The notes: generated from the letters alone by a model not told the origin. DNA of 64,000 bases from Paenibacillus phytohabitans (GCF_013141775.1 NZ_WHOB01000068.1:62001-126000), one strand, 5' to 3'; counted from the first letter of the stretch, positions 43,297 to 51,709 are shown. Numbers and translations are program-made.

Positions 43297-43410
43297 GGTC
43301 TAATGGCCTTGCCTGTTCATTGTAAGTAATCAGCAGCCTAATCAGGTAGACAGATCGCCTCCGATTCTTGCCTAATCCTCTCCGGTGCGGATATAATTAG
43401 CCATTAGACC
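43297..43410. promoter_or_regulatory. Divergent control region with mirrored GGTCTAATGGC sites
   Basis: GGTCTAATGGC (43297-43307) and its exact reverse complement GCCATTAGACC (43400-43410) each lie 19-23 bp before the SDR and AraC starts respectively. A plus promoter TTGCCT (43368), 18 bp, TATAAT (43392-43397) serves the AraC gene. Two distant mirrored sites suggest looping or twin repression by the AraC protein. Confidence 0.65.
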
Positions 43411-43433
43411 TTCGCGGAAAGGAGCAGTGAAGC

Positions 43434-44360
43434 ATGAACGACATCTCCTCCCTCTCTACCCTCCCTGCCCATTTACAAGAACTGATTCTGCTTATTCAGC
43501 GTCATGCGCCTTCAGAAGGAACACATGCTTCATCCGTGCCGGAGCTCTGCTTCAGACGTGCAAGCCAGGTGTCCGAGCCGAGACATTCGGTCAATACGCC
43601 TTCGTTATACGTGATTGTACAAGGCTCCAAGACAGCTTCGCTGGCGGGAGATACTTACAGATGCAGTCCGGGAAGCTACATGGTCAGCCCGGTGCATCTG
43701 CCTGTAGTCGGGATGATTACGGAAGCCACGCCGGAGCTTCCCTATCTGAGCCTGCAGTTATCTATTCGTCCGGAGGTCATACTGGACATCATCCACAGCA
43801 GCGGTCCGCAGCGGGAAGCAAAGACGGAACGCGGGATCCTGCTGGGCCAATCCGATACACCGCTGCTGGAGGGGCTGGTCCGCCTGGTCCGTCTTCTGGA
43901 TACCCCTGAGGATATTGAGTTCCTCGCACCGATGATGATCCGCGAGATTCTGTACCGTGTGATGAATGGTGATCAGGGGGCTATCCTCAGCCAATTCTCC
44001 ATTGCCGGCAGCTATTCGTATAACATTTCCAAAGCTATACATCTGATTAACCGCGATTACTCTAAGCCCCTTGTGATCGAAGAATTGGCGAAGGACGCCA
44101 ATATGAGCCCTTCCTCCTTGCATAAGCATTTCAAAAAGGTCACAGCAATCAGCCCCCTGCAGTATCAGAAGGCCATCCGGCTGCAGAACGCACGCCGTTT
44201 GCTGCTGTCAGAGGGATTAGAAGCCGCTGACGCGGGCTTTCGCGTGGGCTACGAGAGTCCTTCCCAGTTCAGCCGGGAGTATGTCCGCATGTTCGGGCGT
44301 CCGCCCATGAACGATGTTAAGCATCTGCGCAATACCTTAAGTGTCCACGTGGATGAATAG
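43434..44360 (+). CDS. AraC-family regulator with AraC_N-type cupin domain
   Basis: 308 residues. The N-terminal sensing domain (about 30-185) is of the AraC_N type often paired with oxidoreductases; it contains TPSLYVIVQGSKTASLAGDTYRC and the MVSPVHLPVVGMITEATPELPYL segment. The C-terminal double helix-turn-helix (about 205-300) reads IEELAKDANMSPSSLHKHFKKVTAISPLQYQKAIRLQNARRLL and AGFRVGYESPSQFSREYVRMFG. It diverges from the SDR gene and probably controls it and itself. The ribosome binding site GGAAAGGAGC is good. Confidence 0.92.
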   Translation: MNDISSLSTLPAHLQELILLIQRHAPSEGTHASSVPELCFRRASQVSEPRHSVNTPSLYVIVQGSKTASLAGDTYRCSPGSYMVSPVHLPVVGMITEATPELPYLSLQLSIRPEVILDIIHSSGPQREAKTERGILLGQSDTPLLEGLVRLVRLLDTPEDIEFLAPMMIREILYRVMNGDQGAILSQFSIAGSYSYNISKAIHLINRDYSKPLVIEELAKDANMSPSSLHKHFKKVTAISPLQYQKAIRLQNARRLLLSEGLEAADAGFRVGYESPSQFSREYVRMFGRPPMNDVKHLRNTLSVHVDE

Positions 44361-44408
44361 GCGAACTGCCGCAGGACAGAAGCCGATGGAGGGAAAGGAG
44401 AATGACGC

Positions 44409-45263
44409 GTGAAGAAGGACGTTGACGGGATCGCCCGGGAGTTCGCAGAGGGTTCACTGACTATTAAGAACGTGAGTCTCGGAGCACTGAAGCTGAATGT
44501 AAGCTATCCGGAAAACACAAGCGATGATCCCATTTCTTTCTCCGGCTTGTTATTTGTTATCAAAGGAAAAGCGACATTTAAATTCGACGATATCGTCTAC
44601 GAGCTTACGGCAGGTCATGCCGTCCACGGTGCGGCTGGCATGCAATTGCGGCATCATGTGAAGGGCCCGGAGGATTTAGAATATTTACTCGTTCATTATG
44701 AGCTTTGGGAGCCGGGATCAGAGATTGCGAGGGACAGACGTTACGATAAGACGAGCTATCTGCTGAACTACGGGGATCATGCGGCAATGACGGAGAAGAT
44801 GTACCTGCTGAACCAGGCATGGCATACGCCCGGCAATATCACATCCGTCCGCTGCAAGGAGCTTTTCTTCGGGATTCTGCACGATATGCTGTCTGCCGCA
44901 CGGGGCGGAAGTGTGCAGCCTAATCACGGCGATATCGAGGGCATCATCGCTTATATTCAGAGATTCTACATGGAGAACCACTCCGTTGAATCGCTGGCGG
45001 CGCGCTGCGGCATGAAGGCCAAACGCTTTTCGTACTTGTTCAATAAATATACCGGGCGGTTCCCGATCGACTATCTTATCCGTCACCGCCTGGACCGGGC
45101 CAAGCAGCTGCTGGCCGCAAGTGACTGTGCTATTTATCAGGTTGCAGAAAGCGTAGGTTATGCAGATACACATTATTTCAGCAGATTATTCAAGAAATAT
45201 GAGGGCTGCTCGCCAGGCGAGTACCGCAGCCGTTTGGGAAATCGTCCACTTCTGTTTCGATAA
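44409..45263 (+). CDS. AraC-family regulator, likely activator of the adjacent siderophore esterase
   Basis: 284 residues. An N-terminal cupin-like domain (about 25-125) has the FVIKGKATFKFDDIVYELTAGHAV barrel pattern. A middle helical region follows, and a C-terminal AraC DNA-binding domain (about 185-275) has SVESLAARCGMKAKRFSYLFNKYTG and IYQVAESVGYADTHYFSRLFKKYEG. GTG start at 44409 with AAAGGAG. It is followed after 42 bp by the esterase gene, which has its own promoter with a poor -35, a pattern that calls for an activator. By analogy with Btr of Bacillus it may sense ferric siderophore, but it lacks a binding-protein domain. Confidence 0.88.
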   Translation: MKKDVDGIAREFAEGSLTIKNVSLGALKLNVSYPENTSDDPISFSGLLFVIKGKATFKFDDIVYELTAGHAVHGAAGMQLRHHVKGPEDLEYLLVHYELWEPGSEIARDRRYDKTSYLLNYGDHAAMTEKMYLLNQAWHTPGNITSVRCKELFFGILHDMLSAARGGSVQPNHGDIEGIIAYIQRFYMENHSVESLAARCGMKAKRFSYLFNKYTGRFPIDYLIRHRLDRAKQLLAASDCAIYQVAESVGYADTHYFSRLFKKYEGCSPGEYRSRLGNRPLLFR

Positions 45264-45270
45264 TTATCCA

Positions 45271-45299
45271 TTACCAAACATCGTCCGGTTCCTTATAAT
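45271..45299 (+). promoter_or_regulatory. Promoter placed so the esterase mRNA would be leaderless
   Basis: TTACCA (45271-45276), 17 bp, TATAAT (45294-45299). The ATG of the esterase begins 7 bases after the -10 end, which is where transcription should start. No ribosome binding site is seen. Confidence 0.6.
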
Positions 45300-45305
45300 G
45301 GTTCT

Positions 45306-46886
45306 ATGAAAAATATCGAACGCTTAAGCATCGGAGGACGGGGAGTGAATATTTATCTGCCTCCGTCTTATTCCACCTCCACCAAGCGCTACCCGGTTGT
45401 CTATGTGCCGGGCGGCGGCGATCTTATCAAGCACTGCGTAAATCATTTGTACCGTTTATATCTGGAAGGCTGGCTGCCGGAGCTGATTCTGGCCGGTGTT
45501 GAAACCTACGGCGGACAGACCGAATCTATCCCGCGGGCAGACGAGTCTGACGCCGGAGGCGTCCTTGTTCCCGGAGGAGAGGAGGCCCGCGCCTTCATCG
45601 ATGAACTGGCGGACCGGATCAAGCCTTATCTGGATGATCATTACCGTACGATTCAAGATGGCAAGCGGACAGCGATTGTAGGAAGTTCTGCAGACGCGTT
45701 GCCCCCCTTATTCGCAGCGTATTTCCGCCCGGCTGCCTTCGGCAATATCGGGCTGCTGTCCCCGGCCTTAGGTTACGATAGGCTCATGGAGTTCATCTGC
45801 GCCCAGCCGGCTCTGTCCGGTCACCTGCGTGTCTTCCTCTCTGCGGGCGCGCAGGAAGGACTGCAGGAGCGGCAAGCCAGCCGGAGTAAGGCAGGGCTAA
45901 CGCTTGAGCTGCGCCGTCTTTGGCAGTCGCAGGGCCTTGCCGGGGACCAGCTCGCTTTTGAACTGGAGGAAGAGGGTACACACGATACGATGTTTATCGC
46001 CGGGCAATTTCCGAAAGCCCTATTGTGGCTGTACGGAGGGGAAGCAGAGCGGCCTTTGAAGCCAGTACGGGACATGAAGGATACCGGTGTGACCGCTTCT
46101 ATGCGCTATGAGCTTCCCCGGACAGAAACATTCCGGCTGCGTGCTGAATGCTCCGGGCTCGCCTACTGCATCTTCGTCTCGCAGCCGCTAAGACCGGCTC
46201 CGGCCGAAGGCTATCCTGTGCTCTATGCGCTGGACGGCAACGCCTATTTCGGCTCGCTGGCTGAAGCGATGGGAATGCAGGCCTGGCATCCGGAAGGAAT
46301 TGCGCCGGGACTAATCGTAGGCATCGGATACGATTCGGAGGAGCCTTTTGTATACGGACGCAGGATGTACGATTTCACCACCGACACTCCGGAATCAGAG
46401 ATACGTTCGGACGGCATGGCGTGGCCGCCTACAGGGGGCGCTGATTCCTTCCTGGAGTTTCTGGAACAAGACCTCCTACCGCAGATCCAAAGCCGTTACC
46501 CTGTTGACAGATCCCGGCAGTCGTTATTCGGCCATTCGCTTGGCGGGCTATTCTCCTTGTACGCGCTCTTTGGCCGGCCGTCGCCGTTCCGCTCGTTCAT
46601 TGCGGGAAGTCCTTCGATCTGGTGGAACAATTATGCCTTGCTGCACAGGCTGCCGGAGTTTGAGGAGAGACTGGCTCAGGGGGCAGACCTTACGGAGCTC
46701 ATTATTGCAGTGGGGTCCGAAGAGGATCCTTCGATGATTGAGGATGCCCTGCTGCTCTATCAGAGATTACAGCCGTACAGTGGCCAGGGACTTGCGCTAT
46801 CCTATATGCTCATTGAGGGCGAAGACCATCTGTCGGTCATCCATCCGATGATCAGCAGAATATTCCGGCGTATATTCCATAACTAA
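45306..46886 (+). CDS. Double-domain Fes/BesA-type siderophore esterase
   Basis: A 526-residue cytosolic protein made of two esterase (PF00756-like) domains. Domain 1 (about 5-245) has a degenerate nucleophile elbow VGSSADALP (Ser128, with Asp130 in place of Gly) and a HDTMF histidine (H226). Domain 2 (about 265-526) has an intact elbow FGHSLGGLFSLYAL (Ser411) and a late EGEDHLSVIHP histidine region. The family includes enterobactin/bacillibactin trilactone hydrolases that free iron inside the cell. The neighbours (AraC regulator before, Fur-boxed binding lipoprotein after) support this role. A tandem fusion is unusual. Domain 1 may be inactive or regulatory. Confidence 0.82.
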   Translation: MKNIERLSIGGRGVNIYLPPSYSTSTKRYPVVYVPGGGDLIKHCVNHLYRLYLEGWLPELILAGVETYGGQTESIPRADESDAGGVLVPGGEEARAFIDELADRIKPYLDDHYRTIQDGKRTAIVGSSADALPPLFAAYFRPAAFGNIGLLSPALGYDRLMEFICAQPALSGHLRVFLSAGAQEGLQERQASRSKAGLTLELRRLWQSQGLAGDQLAFELEEEGTHDTMFIAGQFPKALLWLYGGEAERPLKPVRDMKDTGVTASMRYELPRTETFRLRAECSGLAYCIFVSQPLRPAPAEGYPVLYALDGNAYFGSLAEAMGMQAWHPEGIAPGLIVGIGYDSEEPFVYGRRMYDFTTDTPESEIRSDGMAWPPTGGADSFLEFLEQDLLPQIQSRYPVDRSRQSLFGHSLGGLFSLYALFGRPSPFRSFIAGSPSIWWNNYALLHRLPEFEERLAQGADLTELIIAVGSEEDPSMIEDALLLYQRLQPYSGQGLALSYMLIEGEDHLSVIHPMISRIFRRIFHN

Positions 46887-46948
46887 TTAGGGGAATTGTC
46901 CACCTTTCATTTGCTAATTATCTATTTTCAGCAAGCAGCCTCTTTCGC

Positions 46949-46985
46949 TATAATAGTTGTGATAATGATTTTCATTATCACAACT
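46949..46985 (+). promoter_or_regulatory. Fur box and promoter of the orphan siderophore-binding lipoprotein
   Basis: TATAAT (46949-46954) is followed by the 19-mer Fur box GATAATGATTTTCATTATC (46961-46979). The dyad extends to 14 bp arms (46955-46985) around a TTT centre. The site covers the expected transcription start, so iron-bound Fur should repress. Confidence 0.92.
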
Positions 46986-47014
46986 ATGCTCGAAAAAGGG
47001 GACCGATCCACATT

Positions 47015-47998
47015 ATGAATAAGCACTTCAGAGGATATACCTTGTTGATATGCGCTGTTCTACTGCTTAGCGCATGCGGTTCTACCGGCAATACAGACTC
47101 AGTGCCGACGGCTTCAGCGGCCACGACGGAATCAGCTTCCGCTACACCGTCCCCCGATGCTCCAACTGCGAGCAGCTTCATGGATGATTTCGGACATCAG
47201 GTGAATTTCAACACTAATCCAGAGCGCGTTCTTGCCCCATACATGGAAGATGCGCTGGTGACATTAGGGGTTACCCCTGTAGCAAAATATTCGGCAGGCG
47301 GTACGGTGCAGGAGCATCTGGAGCCGTGGCTGGCCGACTTGCCGACGATTGATCTGATGAGCGGCCTCTCTCCTGAAGCTGCACTCAGCTTTGAGCCCGA
47401 GCTGATCATGATCAGCTCACACTTCCTCCCGGCCGAGAACTACGAGACGATCTCCAAGGTGGCTCCGGCTTACCTGTTCAATGGGGACGCGATGGATTGG
47501 AGAGCACAATTGCGCAAGGTTGCCGAGCTCCTGGGCAAAGAAGATGTAGCGGACCAGAAGCTGACTGAATACGAAGCCAAGATATCCGAAGTGAAGGAGC
47601 AATTATCTACGGTGACTGAGGGTAAAACAATTGCCATTGTCTGGCCATCAGACAAGGAGTTCTATCTGGTGGGCAGCGACTTCCTGTCCGGCAAGCTGAT
47701 CTACGGCGAGCTGGGCTTGCCGGCACATGAGCTCTCGAACCTAACCCCGGACAATTTCGGTTCCATTTCCTTCGAGAAGCTGCCTGAACTGGATGCGGCC
47801 GAGCTGTTTGTCATAACGCCGGAAGGCCAGAGCGAAGAACAGGTTAACCAGATGCTTGATGGTCTTCCGCTATGGAAATCGCTTCCGGCAGTCAAGAATG
47901 GCCGCGTCCACCATGTATCCTCCGGGCATTGGATCAATTCCGCCTATATGGCGAATCTCGCCGTAATGCAGGATTTGACCGAAGCTCTGCTTCAGTAA
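47015..47998 (+). CDS. Ferric-siderophore ABC transporter substrate-binding lipoprotein (orphan)
   Basis: A 327-residue surface lipoprotein. Lipobox LLSAC gives lipidated Cys21, followed by a Thr/Ser/Ala linker to about 52. A class III (FhuD/FecB-like) binding fold follows, with FMDDFGHQVNFNTNPERVLAP at its start, a backbone helix around DVADQKLTEYEAKISEVKEQL, and the VPAV-like ending LPAVKNGRVHHVSSGHW. It captures a ferric siderophore for an importer. No permease gene follows; the complete importer at 51793-55766 on the other strand may serve as partner. A perfect Fur box precedes it and a terminator follows. Confidence 0.9.
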   Translation: MNKHFRGYTLLICAVLLLSACGSTGNTDSVPTASAATTESASATPSPDAPTASSFMDDFGHQVNFNTNPERVLAPYMEDALVTLGVTPVAKYSAGGTVQEHLEPWLADLPTIDLMSGLSPEAALSFEPELIMISSHFLPAENYETISKVAPAYLFNGDAMDWRAQLRKVAELLGKEDVADQKLTEYEAKISEVKEQLSTVTEGKTIAIVWPSDKEFYLVGSDFLSGKLIYGELGLPAHELSNLTPDNFGSISFEKLPELDAAELFVITPEGQSEEQVNQMLDGLPLWKSLPAVKNGRVHHVSSGHWINSAYMANLAVMQDLTEALLQ

Positions 47999-48006
47999 AA
48001 TTAATA

Positions 48007-48051
48007 AATACATCGCCAGCCGGCTTCTACGCCATGGCGATGTATTTTTTA
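48007..48051 (+). terminator. Terminator of the orphan binding-protein gene
   Basis: AATACATCGCCA pairs with TGGCGATGTATT (12 bp) across a 16 nt loop, followed by TTTT. Confidence 0.88.
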
Positions 48052-48120
48052 AAACTAGTAATAACCATTTTGATAAATCACTTGCTGAGGGGTCGCAGTG
48101 ACCCTATTACGGTCTATGCT

Positions 48121-48316
48121 GTATGCTTAATTGCACTTTGTACAACTAAATCGGCTGATTTATAACCGATTATCCGTTTAGTTGTATTTCGTACAATTAA
48201 ACTGCCATTTTAACCTTGATTCTCCCCTTTAGGGCAGATTTAGTTGTACAGACTGCAGTTATATGAGGCAAGCAACCCTTTTCGCTGTTTTTAATTGTAC
48301 AAAATACAACTATCAT
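48121..48316. repeat. TTGTA/TACAA intergenic dispersed repeat, copy 3
   Basis: Most of the 317 bp gap 47999-48315 is this element. It has CTTTGTACAACTAAATCGG, TTTAGTTGTATTTCGTACAAT, GGGCAGATTTAGTTGTACAG and AATTGTACAAAATACAAC, with alternating orientation every 50-65 bp. It matches the organisation at 14851-15030 and 30161-30345. It ends at the 3-prime end of the following minus-strand gene. Confidence 0.7.
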
Positions 48317-49185
48317 TAAGCGGACTTTTTAACAACAGGAATCCAGACTTCCATTTCATACATGTTATTGCCCCGGTCATACGTCATTTCAAACTCAGGA
48401 CCCTCTGTGGCTTCATAATTCGAGCCCGGGAACCATTCCCCCCAAATACGCTTCCATAAATCATGAATATTGCTTTCTCCATCCGGATAAACGCCGGTCG
48501 TGAAAATTGCGTAGGTTTGCGGAGGGATCTGCAGCTGTTCAAAGCTTTCCGGCAAGCCGCTTTCGGGTACAAAATATCCGATCATGTATGAAGATTTCTC
48601 ACCCTGCTTGTTATACATTACCGCATGAATTTGGCCGTTCTCCCCCAGTCCTGCGGCAGCCCGAATCCGGTCCACATCTCCGCCAGCAATACACCGGGTC
48701 CAAAAGGCAGGGATTTCAATAAACGGATTCTCGCCATCCGCCTGGATTACAGTAGATACGCCAAACATTTCAACAGCTTGTTTTTCTTCGATTTTATAGT
48801 TCACTTCTACATCTCCCCGAATTGAAAGTTGAAAGGATAACCGGGGATAAGCCTTAAGTGAGACGCCCTTGTCGCGCGCTGACATTGGCATTACACCATG
48901 CATTTTTTTGAACGCTCTGGAGAAGGCTTCGGGCGATTCGTAACCATACTTCATAGCGACGTCGATAACCCGGGTTCCGCCTTGCTGCAGTTCAAAGGCT
49001 GCAAGGGTCATCCTTCTGCGCCTGATATACTCTGAGAGCGGCACATCAGTTATGAACGAGAACATCCGCTGAAAATGGTACGTTGAGCAGCAGGCAATCC
49101 TGGCCGCCTGATTGAAATCAATCACATCCGCCAGATGTTTTTCTACATATTCCATTGCATTATTCATGCGGTCCAGCCAATCCAT
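48316..49185 (-). CDS. AraC-type regulator with GyrI-like effector-binding domain
   Basis: 289 residues. The N-terminal AraC double helix-turn-helix (about 5-105) reads VIDFNQAARIACCSTYHFQRMFSFITDVPLSEYIRRRRM and VIDVAMKYGYESPEAFSRAFKKMHG. The C-terminal GyrI/SOUL-like domain (about 118-285) has NYKIEEKQAVEMFGVST and ends EMEVWIPVVKK. This Rob/SoxS-like domain order binds small aromatic or cationic ligands and often controls drug response. The start at 49185 follows GAAAGGAGGGACC. No target is adjacent, since the dispersed repeat lies downstream and a hydrolase beyond the upstream gap. Confidence 0.9.
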   Translation of the reverse strand: MDWLDRMNNAMEYVEKHLADVIDFNQAARIACCSTYHFQRMFSFITDVPLSEYIRRRRMTLAAFELQQGGTRVIDVAMKYGYESPEAFSRAFKKMHGVMPMSARDKGVSLKAYPRLSFQLSIRGDVEVNYKIEEKQAVEMFGVSTVIQADGENPFIEIPAFWTRCIAGGDVDRIRAAAGLGENGQIHAVMYNKQGEKSSYMIGYFVPESGLPESFEQLQIPPQTYAIFTTGVYPDGESNIHDLWKRIWGEWFPGSNYEATEGPEFEMTYDRGNNMYEMEVWIPVVKKSA

Positions 49186-49350
49186 ACCGGTCCCTCCTTT
49201 CAAGTCTGATTATAGGGGAGGATGAGACAGGAAACCTTGCAATCCATGCACCGAAATATCATGCGGGAGTCTCGTAGCAGACCAACTGCCATTCAAGCAA
49301 GGTCCAAAGTGGAGACAGAACCATGTTCCCGGGAATACGCTGCATTGCCA

Positions 49351-50586
49351 TCAATACACCGCCTGCGGCTCAAAGCGGCCGGTATCTTTTAACGTATAAT
49401 CAAAAAACTGCAGAATCAGCTCATTCATCGTCTCAATGCAGTAATACTTATCACTATCTGCTTGCCCGCGTTGCAGCTTATTCGCAAGGATCGGCGAGAA
49501 CAGCGGAAGATCGGTCAGGCTTAAGTGCTTGGCGCCTTGAAAATGAACGGTGTACGCATCCTTGAAGTTCGGATTATCGACTTCGTTCGCCGCGTAAGCC
49601 GAGTTCTTCCCGAGCTGTCTCCACACATCGTCCGTATAAATGTTCAGCAGCGGAACGTGATACGGTTCATTTTTTGCCGCCAACTCATTAATCTCAGGGT
49701 CATACACAAGCTCGCTGAAGAATGGGGCATCGAGATTCACGACAGCATCCACATCGCTGCGCTCCCGGCCGAGCGCCACGCTTGCCGCACCGCCCATGGA
49801 GTGGCCGAACACGCCAATGTGCTCAGTGTCGATCAGCTGATATACGGGGTCCTGGTCACTTACTGCCTTCTCCAGGATCGTATCGATCACGAAATTCATA
49901 TCCCCGGTCCGCAGCTTCATCCATTTTTGCGTAAGGCCGTACAGCTCTTCCATGGTGTAAATCCCGTCTTTGTTGGAGTCGTAAACCTCCCGCAGATAAT
50001 CTGCATTAACCATAGTGATCTTCCCGTCCACGCTCTGTGTATAAAAGGAATGATAAGGATGATCAATGGAAACCACTACATAGCCGTGGCTGGCCAGCTC
50101 CGTAAAGGTTGAATTGTTGCTTTCCCTGATTCCGAAGGCCCCATGGGAAAAGACCACCAGCGGATAGGTTCCCCCGGCATTGCCCGGATACCAGAATTCC
50201 ACATTCACAAACCGATTGTCCCCGGTATCCGTAAATTCTTCAATCCGGTTAGGGTCCGTATACGTGTAAACAGCCGTTCTGACCTCATATTCCCCGGTCA
50301 CTTCAGGTGCCCGGTACTGCGGGAATAGAATGGGCGGTATAAGTGCGATTAGCAGTGCCACAGCGGTTATGATGATTTTCAATACCCTGAATGAACGTTT
50401 GAGCGTACGGGGCTTCGCCTTCTTTCGGATAAGATCAATTGAACCCTTCAACGCAAAAATGAACAGCAGTGCCGCCAGCAGCACCCAGCTGAAGCTCCAA
50501 TCAATAACGGGAGACAGTGTCAGTATAACGAATACGATAAAAAGGGTGATTCTAATCCAGCTTTTGAGCTTGCCAAGGCTGTGCAT
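49351..50586 (-). CDS. Membrane-anchored alpha/beta hydrolase, PAF-acetylhydrolase-like
   Basis: 411 residues. Three N-terminal membrane helices (about 10-28, 33-48, 68-88) precede an alpha/beta hydrolase domain (about 100-400). The oxyanion region is PLVVFSHGAFG, the nucleophile elbow is IGVFGHSMGGAASVALG and the acid is likely in VNLDAPFF. A C-terminal histidine is in FQGAKHLSLTD. The layout resembles platelet-activating-factor acetylhydrolase/chlorophyllase-like lipases acting on short-chain lipid esters. The orientation of the catalytic domain relative to the membrane is not certain. No convincing operon partner. Substrate unknown. Confidence 0.85.
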   Translation of the reverse strand: MHSLGKLKSWIRITLFIVFVILTLSPVIDWSFSWVLLAALLFIFALKGSIDLIRKKAKPRTLKRSFRVLKIIITAVALLIALIPPILFPQYRAPEVTGEYEVRTAVYTYTDPNRIEEFTDTGDNRFVNVEFWYPGNAGGTYPLVVFSHGAFGIRESNNSTFTELASHGYVVVSIDHPYHSFYTQSVDGKITMVNADYLREVYDSNKDGIYTMEELYGLTQKWMKLRTGDMNFVIDTILEKAVSDQDPVYQLIDTEHIGVFGHSMGGAASVALGRERSDVDAVVNLDAPFFSELVYDPEINELAAKNEPYHVPLLNIYTDDVWRQLGKNSAYAANEVDNPNFKDAYTVHFQGAKHLSLTDLPLFSPILANKLQRGQADSDKYYCIETMNELILQFFDYTLKDTGRFEPQAVY

Positions 50587-50692
50587 AGGGGGATTCTCCT
50601 CTTCCAGTTAAGTTATGAACTCATCATAAAAAACTGTGAAAAGGGTGTATATAGATTTACGGTAAGCTGTAGCTACAGGGCAATAAGATGCA

Positions 50693-50714
50693 GAATAACC
50701 CCACAAAGCGGGGC
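50693..50714 (-). terminator. Short terminator-like hairpin after the DUF3021 gene
   Basis: Minus strand CCCC, GCTTTGT loop, GGGG, then TTATTCT. The stem is only four to five pairs, so this is tentative. Confidence 0.45.
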
Positions 50715-50727
50715 ACTGGCTTCGGGA

Positions 50728-51162
50728 TTAATCGTGAATTTCTTGCTTAACAGCCTTAAGTCTCTCGTTAATTTGCTCTGCTTCCTTCTTATCCTTCCCA
50801 TAGGACAGCACCCGGACTACGGCATATACCACGGCAATTTGGAGGGCAAGAAGGAGTGCGCCGGGCACACCAGTCACAACTCCGATCAAGCTGGCAAGGG
50901 CAATCAATAGAATCTCCAAGGTGAGAAAATGAACAACGATTCTAACACGCATGGCCCGCTCGCTTATCTCATGTGGAGTGTACCAAATGATTCCCGTTAA
51001 TGCCCCAAGCAGGGAGAAGCCCATAATCGTATAGATCGATATCAGGTCAAATGCGAGCTCCGGGATATAAATCTGCCGCAGCACTGTAATGATAATCATA
51101 ATGGATGCGAAGATGATCAGAAAATCGCGGATGATGTCTTTGATAAATTCAGATAACTTCAT
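50728..51162 (-). CDS. DUF3021-family membrane protein paired with a LytTR regulator
   Basis: A 144-residue membrane protein with four hydrophobic helices (about 12-30, 38-60, 72-92, 98-118) and a charged C-terminal tail. The pattern MKLSEFIKDIIRDFLIIFASIMIIITVLRQ matches DUF3021 proteins, which are regularly encoded right after a small LytTR DNA-binding protein and thought to restrain it at the membrane. The start at 51162 follows AGGGGGAGGGATCAC. It lies 16 bp after the LytTR gene. Role: probable membrane anti-activator or sensor for that regulator, by genomic association. Confidence 0.85.
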   Translation of the reverse strand: MKLSEFIKDIIRDFLIIFASIMIIITVLRQIYIPELAFDLISIYTIMGFSLLGALTGIIWYTPHEISERAMRVRIVVHFLTLEILLIALASLIGVVTGVPGALLLALQIAVVYAVVRVLSYGKDKKEAEQINERLKAVKQEIHD

Positions 51163-51178
51163 GCTGTGATCCCTCCCC

Positions 51179-51616
51179 CTATAATCCAAGTCTTTGTTTG
51201 AGTGCCGGCACATACTGTCTTGATATCACTACACGTTCCCCGTTATCAAGCAAAGCTGTGAACCGGCCGCTGAGGGACGGATGCACACTGGCAATCTTGG
51301 CGATATTCAGAATCGTCGATTTGGAGGCGCGGAAACAGTTCTTGTCTCTGCACAGCTCCTCCAGCTCATACAGCTTCTGCTTCACTTCATGCACCTGGTT
51401 CTCGCTGTAGACAAACACTTTGCCGTCCACGGCTTCAAAATAATAGATATCACTGAGCTTGATACGGCTGAGCCGGTCCTCCTGATATCCCAGGATGATC
51501 AGGGTTTCTGTCTTCAGCTTATTTACGATTTCAGAGATCTCTTCATCGACTTCATGGCACCGGATGCGGATCTCCTCTTCTTGCTCCCTGCTGATTTGCT
51601 CGATGGAAATTTTGAT
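51179..51616 (-). CDS. LytTR-domain transcription factor with an apparent ATC start codon
   Basis: A 145-residue regulator. A short N-terminal part (ISIEQISREQEEEIRIRCHEVD) leads to the LytTR DNA-binding domain (about 62-145) with LSDIYYFEAVDGKVFVYSEN, FRASKSTILNIAKIASVHPSLSGRF and VVISRQYVPALKQRL. The frame is open far upstream of the only nearby ATG/GTG candidates, which fall inside the LytTR domain. The family usually begins M-K-I, and here that position is ATC AAA ATT at 51616, 4-5 bases after AGGTGA. A TGA closes the frame just upstream. So initiation at ATC (or the ATT two codons later) is likely. It pairs with the DUF3021 gene downstream. Confidence 0.78.
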   Translation of the reverse strand: MKISIEQISREQEEEIRIRCHEVDEEISEIVNKLKTETLIILGYQEDRLSRIKLSDIYYFEAVDGKVFVYSENQVHEVKQKLYELEELCRDKNCFRASKSTILNIAKIASVHPSLSGRFTALLDNGERVVISRQYVPALKQRLGL

Positions 51617-51709
51617 AGGATCACCTGCAATAATTCAGATTCAATTCCCGCTGCCTGTTTCATTCTCATGATAAGGGAACGGTCTGACAGCTACAAGGGG
51701 AAGGATACA

